Assembly: GCA_964601355.1 (NCBI GenBank)
Contig: CAZRNB010000136.1
Coordinates: 1 to 7,337 of the forward strand
Length of the DNA: 7,337 nucleotides
Reading direction: 5' to 3'
Origin: CAZRNB01 sp964601355
Lineage (GTDB): Bacteria > Planctomycetota > Phycisphaerae > Sedimentisphaerales > Anaerobacaceae
Shown: piece by piece, positions 1-3,738 of the stretch
Layout: the number at the start of each line of letters is the position of its first letter
Numbering within the stretch: the stretch's first letter is position 1
Translations under genes and position numbers: made by a program
Notes under the pieces: model-generated
The model's input: only the letters and a program-made list of their open reading frames with translations
Databases searched by the model: none
Told to the model about the DNA's origin: nothing

Positions 1-2
1 CA

Positions 3-47
3 GCTTACACTAAATACAAAGCAAAAATTGGTCTTGACAATGGGTAG
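3..47 (+). pseudogene. Probable upstream continuation of the cas13 reading frame, ending at an in-frame TAG
   Basis: Reading in the same frame as the downstream cas13 sequence, positions 3-44 encode AYTKYKAKIGLDNG, then TAG at 45-47, then GLK, then the TTG at 57. The segment KAKIGLDNG sits where I recall KGKVVVDF in Cas13X.1/Cas13bt3, about the same distance before the shared SYYI motif. This suggests that the coding frame ran through the TAG. The rest of the N-terminal half, with HEPN1, lies left of the window. The stop could be a real nonsense mutation, an assembly or sequencing error at the scaffold edge, or part of an indel. The peptide match is short, so the call is tentative. Confidence 0.45.
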
Positions 48-56
48 GGGTTAAAA

Positions 57-1724
57 TTGTCGTATTATATCAATCATAATACGGTGATTCTGCGAATCCA
101 AAAGACCGGCGGTACGGCATATTCCCGCAAAATTGGAATCAATGATTTGAAATATCTTGTGCTTTTGTGCCTGCAAGGGAAAACGGTCAAGGCGATAGAT
201 GCGATTTATAATTACCTCTATGACATGCAAGACCCTGCCGAAGTAGTCAAGACAGGAGCCACCGGTAAATTATTCAAAGGTCTGCCAGAATTTATTCTAA
301 AACAAAGTGGAATTGAGGTACAGGATAGGGACAAGGAAAAAACCGCACGAATAAATTACATTCGTGAAAAATGGACTAAAAAGAAAGATGAATCGGTGGA
401 AATGGAACTTCATCGAAAGGGCAGGGACATACTTCGTTATATCAATTGGCATTGCAAGACGCCGCTTGGTACTGAAAAATATGATCAATTACTTGTTCTT
501 TTAGTCAATAAAAATTTTGCCGGATTCGGCGATGAATTAAATGAATTTAAGCGCACCGAAATCATATTAAAAGACATTTTTGAAAAATTGAGTGGTTTTC
601 AAACAATCAACACATTGCATCAAAAGGTCTGCAATCTTGTTCTTGAAGAATTGTCTTTTTTCGAGAAAAGCAACCCGGAGAAACTGGAAGAATATATCGG
701 CCTTATAAGAAAACCAGCACCGGAAAACAACCAGCCACCTAAGTACAAAGAAAAAGTCAAAACGTTTGTCGAGCAGCCGATGATTTATAAAGGATTTTTG
801 AGAGATCAGTTTTTTGTTAATAAGGATCAGGATGGCAAGAAATTGAAAGAACAAAAAACATTTGCGAAATTGGTTGAAGAAACTTTGGGCCAAAATGCTG
901 ATGTTCCGTTAGGTAAAGATTTTTACTATATTCCGAATATAGAAAAGGATGAGAGGAAAAACCGTTTTCATAAGGATAATGCCGCATTGTATGAGACGCT
1001 TGCGCTGGATAGGTTGTGTGCGATGATGGCGAGGGAGTGTTTTGAACATATCAACGAGAATCTGCATAAGAACGGAAAGGAGATGCGCTGGGAAAAAGAA
1101 GGCGAAAAGGAATTTATATATATGAGCATAGACCCTGAAAAATTAATTGCAGCACCCACAAACCTTCAGTTTGAAGGTGTCACCAGAGGAGTAAGATGCA
1201 ATTTTGGCGACACGCTGAAAATACCTTTGCCAAAAGCGGAACAGAAGACGTTTACTATTCGTTTTGACCGGAAGGATTATTCAAAGCTGTATGTGATGGA
1301 CGATGCGCATTTTCTGAGCGGGCTGATTCGGTATTTCTTCCCGAAAGCAAAAGAAAAGCCGATCGATTACCATATACTTTACAGTGACGGGATCAATCAA
1401 TATACGGAATTGCAAAGACAGGGTATTATGGCGATATTTGCACTGGAAGAAAAAATAATTCGAGAGAAAAATATCTCAACAAATCGTAAATATGTCCCAT
1501 TCAGTGAAATTATGAAAAAAAGCGTTTATCCGTTCAACGAGCAAAGGTCTTTAACCCAGGTTCGGAACGCTTTACAGCATTATCAACTTGGAGTTAAGCC
1601 TAAGCCAAAAGAAGATGGCAGCAGAGTATATTATGGGTTTACGCCTGATGATTTCAGAACATTTGTTGCAGTGATGGCAAGGGAAGGGATATGTAAGAAA
1701 GAGGAATGGAATCTTAGGATATAA
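57..1724 (+). CDS. cas13b: Compact Cas13b-type (Cas13bt/Cas13X-like) RNA-guided RNase, C-terminal part with HEPN2
   Basis: This is the effector of a type VI CRISPR system: a crRNA-guided ribonuclease whose active site is formed jointly by two HEPN domains. The visible 555 residues align by eye with the part of Cas13X.1/Cas13bt3 that I recall after about residue 295. Shared blocks include SYYI (residues 2-5), NDLKYLVLLCLQGK (29-42), KW-KKK followed by ELH-K-RDIL, LHQKVC, GFLR, FAKLVEETL, ALYETLALDRLC and KLYVMDDAHFL. The HEPN2 catalytic motif RNALQH (RxxxxH) is at residues 503-508, 47 residues from the C-terminus. HEPN1 is absent because the frame is cut by a TAG at 45-47 and by the window edge. 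The start at TTG 57 is formal: AGGGG at 46-50 could serve as a ribosome site, but homology runs upstream of it. A fragment starting here would lack half of the nuclease site. About 35-40 residues near 346-385 appear to be extra relative to Cas13X.1, so an intact protein would probably be somewhat larger than 775 aa. The CRISPR array starts 100 bases downstream on the same strand. Family assignment is strong; intactness is uncertain. Confidence 0.92.
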   Translation: MSYYINHNTVILRIQKTGGTAYSRKIGINDLKYLVLLCLQGKTVKAIDAIYNYLYDMQDPAEVVKTGATGKLFKGLPEFILKQSGIEVQDRDKEKTARINYIREKWTKKKDESVEMELHRKGRDILRYINWHCKTPLGTEKYDQLLVLLVNKNFAGFGDELNEFKRTEIILKDIFEKLSGFQTINTLHQKVCNLVLEELSFFEKSNPEKLEEYIGLIRKPAPENNQPPKYKEKVKTFVEQPMIYKGFLRDQFFVNKDQDGKKLKEQKTFAKLVEETLGQNADVPLGKDFYYIPNIEKDERKNRFHKDNAALYETLALDRLCAMMARECFEHINENLHKNGKEMRWEKEGEKEFIYMSIDPEKLIAAPTNLQFEGVTRGVRCNFGDTLKIPLPKAEQKTFTIRFDRKDYSKLYVMDDAHFLSGLIRYFFPKAKEKPIDYHILYSDGINQYTELQRQGIMAIFALEEKIIREKNISTNRKYVPFSEIMKKSVYPFNEQRSLTQVRNALQHYQLGVKPKPKEDGSRVYYGFTPDDFRTFVAVMAREGICKKEEWNLRI

Positions 1725-1785
1725 AAACAAGAAAACGTTTATCGGAATGAGTCAGAGTAAGCGAGTTTTAAGTGATCTATTTTGT

Positions 1786-1803
1786 TATAATATGTAGTAT
1801 AAT
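1786..1803 (+). promoter_or_regulatory. Candidate CRISPR leader promoter (two overlapping -10 boxes)
   Basis: Two perfect TATAAT boxes lie at 1786-1791 and 1798-1803. The first has an extended -10 (TGT at 1783-1785 directly before it). Neither has a convincing -35 hexamer at the usual spacing. Transcription from either would begin at about 1798-1810, just before the first CRISPR repeat at 1824. It would run in the repeat orientation expected for crRNA with a 3' repeat. The 99-base stretch between cas13 and the array has no gene and probably acts as the leader. Confidence 0.5.
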
Positions 1804-1823
1804 AACGACTTAATGGAGATGTG

Positions 1824-2047
1824 GCTGGAGTAGCCCCCGATTTGAGGGGTGATTGCAGCATTTTGCATCTCCTGAAATATTTCTTATATGCTGGAGTAGC
1901 CCTCGATTTGCGGGGTGATTACAGCNNNNNNNNNNNNNNNNNNNNNNNNNNNNNNNNNNNNNNNNNNNNNNNNNNNNNNNNNNNNNNNNNNNNNNNNNNN
2001 NNNNNNNNNNNNNNNNNNNNNNNNNCGATTTGCGGGGTGATTACAGC
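1824..2047 (+). CRISPR. Type VI-B-like CRISPR array, 36-nt repeats and 30-nt spacer, interrupted by an assembly gap
   Basis: Repeat 1 is at 1824-1859, spacer 1 (30 nt) at 1860-1889, repeat 2 at 1890-1925, and the last 22 nt of a further repeat at 2026-2047 after the gap. Repeats begin GCTGGAGTAGCCC and end GGGGTGATT(A/G)CAGC. The ends GCTG and CAGC are complementary, and a C-rich block can pair with GGGG around a GATTTG loop, giving the hairpin typical of Cas13b repeats. The sequence is very close to the Cas13X.1 repeat that I recall. Repeat 1 differs from repeat 2 at positions 14 (C/T), 22 (A/C) and 32 (G/A); the partial repeat matches repeat 2. No repeat follows 30 nt after 2047, so the array ends there. 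The number of spacers in the gap is unknown. Confidence 0.95.
1926..2025. other. Assembly gap of 100 N inside the CRISPR array
   Basis: Exactly 100 N lie between repeat 2 and a truncated repeat. The visible spacing is 66 nt per repeat-spacer unit, which predicts repeat starts at 1956 and 2022. The partial repeat after the gap would start at 2012. The mismatch suggests that the N run is a fixed-size placeholder, not a measured length. Repetitive arrays commonly break short-read assemblies. Confidence 0.95.
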
Positions 2048-2070
2048 GTTTTTTCTGCGATGACACGAGG

Positions 2071-2182
2071 GTGGCAGCGTCAAGGCCGAAGGCCTTGGCG
2101 ATGGTTATTTTACACTATATAGATCAGCCATCCCCAAGCTGTGCCCCTTCGACTTCGCTCAGGGCAAGCTTGAGGCTGCCAC
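2071..2182. repeat. Compound nested palindrome just downstream of the CRISPR array
   Basis: The outer arms at 2071-2084 and 2169-2182 are 14-nt inverted repeats with one mismatch. A second pair at 2094-2104 and 2128-2138 is an 11-nt inverted repeat with one mismatch. An alternative tight hairpin at 2078-2100 has a 10-bp stem (one G-T pair) and a GAA loop, and competes with both. The right part contains a TTCGACTTCGCTCAGG element. The whole can fold as a branched structure. It could be a REP-like mobile repeat, a terminator-like structure for the array transcript, or a structured RNA; the sequence alone does not decide. Confidence 0.6.
2143..2165. repeat. Dispersed short repeat, TTCGACTTCGCTCAGG family (copy 1)
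   Basis: GCCCC and GGGC ends flank the core TTCGACTTCGCTCA. The same core recurs at 2461-2476, and a variant (TTCGACAGGCTCAGGG) lies inside tsaB at 2831-2846. From memory, elements of this family are scattered in many copies through planctomycete and some other environmental genomes. Confidence 0.7.
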
Positions 2183-2255
2183 TCGCCCAAAAACCGCCGA
2201 TGCTGAATCCACCTCCAGCGTCTTGATATTGATAATTTTGTGATAGTTTCTTAAA

Positions 2256-2297
2256 AATAAAATAGTCCTTTCGATTAATCAAAAGGATTATTTTATT
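2256..2297. terminator. AT-rich 16-bp inverted repeat, possible bidirectional terminator
   Basis: The arms at 2256-2271 and 2282-2297 pair over 16 positions with one G-T wobble, around a 10-nt loop that itself contains the palindrome GATTAATC. T-rich stretches lie at the outer part of the stem on both strands. It sits between the convergent CRISPR array and tsaB, where a bidirectional terminator would be useful. The stem is unusually AT-rich for a classical terminator and there is no clean terminal T run, so a small mobile-repeat remnant is an alternative. Confidence 0.45.
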
Positions 2298-2330
2298 GCT
2301 ACATATAGACAAAAAATACAAATTAAAGGA

Positions 2331-2361
2331 CGTTGTGCGTATCGCGTGTTGCGTCGTTCGT
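2331..2361. repeat. Degenerate GTGTTGCGT-type repeat tract
   Basis: The run contains several overlapping variants of GTTGTGCGT, GTGTTGCGT and CGTTCGT. It has no coding character and resembles low-complexity tracts that I associate with planctomycete intergenic regions. Confidence 0.4.
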
Positions 2362-2444
2362 CCATTGTGGACCGGCACAACAGGAGTTTTGTTTTTTCGT
2401 CATTCATCATCAAATTGCCGGCCCCACAGGTGACAAAAAGAAAA

Positions 2445-2478
2445 GGCCTGCCCACAGTCGTTCGACTTCGCTCAGGCC
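2445..2478. repeat. Dispersed short repeat, TTCGACTTCGCTCAGG family (copy 2) with inverted ends
   Basis: The core TTCGACTTCGCTCAGG is at 2461-2476, identical to the core of the copy at 2149-2164. The flanks GGCCTG (2445-2450) and CAGGCC (2473-2478) are perfect inverted repeats, so the unit can form a hairpin. Confidence 0.65.
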
Positions 2479-2500
2479 AGGGGTGGCAGGACTAAACACC

Positions 2501-2538
2501 ATTCATCCCGCCAAAGGCGGGCAAGCGTCATTCATCCC
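2501..2538. repeat. Short hairpin element flanked by ATTCATCCC direct repeats
   Basis: CCCGCC (2507-2512) and GGCGGG (2516-2521) form a 6-bp stem with an AAA loop. ATTCATCCC occurs at 2501-2509 and again at 2530-2538, and CATTCATC also occurs at 2401-2408. It looks like another dispersed repeat type. Confidence 0.5.
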
Positions 2539-2552
2539 TCGTTCATCGTAAG

Positions 2553-2604
2553 TCCGTGTCTGTCAGTGTTTTATTCCGTGTATGTCAGTGTTATCAGTGT
2601 TATA
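2553..2604. repeat. Tandem TCCGTGT-TGTCAGTGTT repeat overlapping the tsaB 3' end
   Basis: Two 18-nt copies (2553-2570 and 2575-2592) differ at one base, and a partial third copy (ATCAGTGTTATA, 2593-2604) follows. The tsaB stop codon (2563-2565) lies inside copy 1, so the last residues of TsaB are encoded by this repeat. Confidence 0.7.
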
Positions 2605-3414
2605 GGTTTTCCTTTGGTCATACACGTACTCGGCGTCAGGCCTGCATAGGTAATTCGGCATTAGCGATATAGCATCAGTGAATTGGCCAGCTAATGCCTT
2701 TTGCCAGCCTAAGAAATGAACTTTGCCGGCTCTCGGACTCCAATATTTTTGATCCAGAAATCGAACAAAATCGGCCTTGAATTTGTCCTTATGGTATAAA
2801 AGGCCGTCGCCGAGCAGCCATAACCGTTCCTTCGACAGGCTCAGGGCAGGTTCTGAGCCGGGTCGTAGGATAGTCTCGTTCAGAATCAGGCAGCCGGCAA
2901 ACCTTTCGATGAATTGTTCCGCGGTCATTAGGGTATCTGGGAAAATTTTCTTCCATGTATTCTGGGCGGGCGATTCCAATTCAAGGCATGGATTATATTC
3001 ATAGACGGCGATGAAAAATTGATTGCGCTTGGCGTCGAGTATCGTAGCAATCCTGAGTTTTGAATTTTGAATTTTGAGTTTTGAGTTATCAGTTACATTC
3101 GCAGCGATACAATCGAGCGTATCGACTGTGACGATTTTAGCTCCGATAGCTAATTGCATCATCTTTGCCAGCGTAGCTGCAATTCGCAGGCCTGTGAAGC
3201 TGCCGGGGCCGATGGATATGTAAATATGCTCGATTTCCTTAATCTTTCGGCCAAACTGGTTCAGCAGCTGCCGGATAGAGGGAAAAAGCTCAATGCTATG
3301 CTTGGCTGGGCCGGAAAATGAGCTTTCGGCAAGAATTTTTTCTCCGAGTGCCAATGCAGCCGAACCCGTTCGGCTTGAGGTTTCAACGGCTAATATTAAG
3401 GGTTCCTGAGACAT
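2563..3414 (-). CDS. tsaB: tRNA threonylcarbamoyladenosine biosynthesis protein TsaB
   Basis: TsaB is the non-catalytic partner of TsaD, and works with TsaE in the cytoplasm to transfer the threonylcarbamoyl group to A37 of tRNAs that read ANN codons (t6A). The 283-aa product shows the ASKHA-type N-terminal strand LILAVETSSRTGSAAL (residues 6-21), the HSIELFP segment (39-45) and the family signature GPGSFTGLRIA (69-79), followed by LDAKRNQFFIAVY (126-138), which matches the usual DARR-EVY block. It is longer than typical TsaB (about 230 aa in E. coli). The excess is largely explained by three segments that look repeat-derived: 109-121, about 186-196 and about 271-283. The ATG at 3414 is chosen because the core begins six residues later. 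No clear Shine-Dalgarno is seen, and a TATAAT box lies only about 18 bases upstream, giving a very short leader. It stands alone here, without rimI or tsaD next to it. Confidence 0.93.
   Translation of the reverse strand: MSQEPLILAVETSSRTGSAALALGEKILAESSFSGPAKHSIELFPSIRQLLNQFGRKIKEIEHIYISIGPGSFTGLRIAATLAKMMQLAIGAKIVTVDTLDCIAANVTDNSKLKIQNSKLRIATILDAKRNQFFIAVYEYNPCLELESPAQNTWKKIFPDTLMTAEQFIERFAGCLILNETILRPGSEPALSLSKERLWLLGDGLLYHKDKFKADFVRFLDQKYWSPRAGKVHFLGWQKALAGQFTDAISLMPNYLCRPDAEYVYDQRKTYNTDNTDIHGIKH
2829..2859. repeat. Dispersed palindromic repeat inside tsaB
   Basis: CCTTCGACAGGCTCAGGGCAGG starts at 2829 and is a variant of the intergenic elements at 2143 and 2461. Its arms GGCTCAG (2838-2844) and CTGAGCC (2853-2859) form a perfect 7-bp hairpin. 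On the minus strand it is read in frame as GSEPALSLSKE within TsaB, around residues 186-196. Confidence 0.75.
3052..3090. repeat. TTTTGAATTTTGA-type repeat inside tsaB
   Basis: A 39-nt tract of TTTTGA(A/G)TT units is read on the minus strand as DNSKLKIQNSKLR (TsaB residues 109-121). It has an exact codon multiple and lies between a helix and the LDAKR strand. A related AAAATTCAAAG string occurs after the secretin at about 7259-7269. Confidence 0.65.
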
Positions 3415-3431
3415 ATAATCTGCTTAGAGCT

Positions 3432-3437
3432 ATTATA
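3432..3437 (-). promoter_or_regulatory. Candidate -10 box of the tsaB promoter
   Basis: The minus strand reads TATAAT here. Initiation would be expected near 3425, about 11 nt before the tsaB ATG, which fits the lack of a Shine-Dalgarno sequence. The -35 region (ATTCCA or TTCCAG near 3454-3460) is weak. Confidence 0.45.
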
Positions 3438-3682
3438 CTCTTGGTTTTTTTCTCTGGAATTACACATTATGGCAATAAAAAAACTATAAAAAAAGTTTTT
3501 TTTATATGACTATTTCCATAGTGATTTTCTATATTTCTCTATTTACTATATTTTAGAATTAGATATTATCGGTCGAACAGATAGAAAGAGAATTTTTCGC
3601 TTGCAAAAAGAAATCCGTTTTTATACACTGAAAGCGGCATAAAACCAACCTAATTATTTACATTGGAGGTTGCTGAATATCA

Positions 3683-3688
3683 TATAAT
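3683..3688 (+). promoter_or_regulatory. Candidate -10 box of the secretin promoter
   Basis: TATAAT lies 50 bases before the TTG start. A possible -35 (TTTACA at 3657-3662) has a long 20-bp spacer, so promoter strength is uncertain. Confidence 0.35.
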
Positions 3689-3726
3689 ATTTGTGAAAGG
3701 TTTGCCAAGAGGGTGATTTTTTAGGC

Positions 3727-3733
3727 GGGAGGT
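3727..3733 (+). promoter_or_regulatory. Ribosome binding site that fixes a TTG start for the secretin
   Basis: GGGAGGT ends 5 bases before TTG at 3739. No in-frame ATG occurs upstream of the signal peptide, and the TTG gives a well-formed charged and hydrophobic leader, so TTG is the likely start. Confidence 0.75.
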
Positions 3734-3738
3734 TATCT

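Larger units (their letters stand above)
2048..2562. other. Gene-free intergenic mosaic of short repeats between the array and tsaB
   Basis: I see no convincing gene in these 515 bases. The open frames here are short and made of repeat-derived peptides. The stretch holds a compound palindrome (2071-2182), two TTCGACTTCGCTCAGG elements (2143-2165 and 2461-2476), an AT-rich inverted repeat (2256-2297), a degenerate GTGTTGCGT-type tract (2331-2361), and a CCCGCC-AAA-GGCGGG hairpin (2507-2521) flanked by ATTCATCCC copies. The 3' ends of the array and of tsaB converge on it. Confidence 0.75.
3415..3738. other. Divergent intergenic region between tsaB and the secretin gene
   Basis: These 324 AT-rich bases hold no gene. 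They contain a minus-strand -10 box for tsaB, an A/T inverted repeat (AAAAAAACT at 3477-3485 and AGTTTTTTT at 3494-3502), a candidate -10 box for the secretin at 3683-3688, and the secretin ribosome site at 3727-3733. Nothing recognisable is seen at 3505-3650. Confidence 0.7.

Noticed and set aside
40..54. ATG at position 40 as the start of the cas13 fragment
   Set aside because: It is in another frame and reaches TAA at 52-54 after four codons.
1..56. Recoding of TAG as a sense codon to explain the cas13 stop
   Set aside because: There is one example only. The other genes end in TAA or TGA, which is compatible with recoding but not evidence for it. Error or mutation is simpler.
1032..1049. 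RECFEH in the Cas13 protein (residues 326-331) as a second HEPN RxxxxH motif
   Set aside because: The equivalent position in the recalled Cas13X.1 sequence (MMAQYFLGSV) lacks R and H, and HEPN1 should be at the N-terminus. It is most likely a chance match.
1821..2063. Open frame across the CRISPR repeats and the N gap
   Set aside because: It consists of translated repeats plus unknown bases and has no protein character.
2124..2378. Minus-strand open frame of 84 codons
   Set aside because: It contains SLKLALSEVEGAQ, a translation of the dispersed TTCGACTTCGCTCAGG element, and has no clear ribosome site.
2333..2551. Plus-strand open frame of 72 codons
   Set aside because: It is built entirely from degenerate short repeats, with no recognisable domain.
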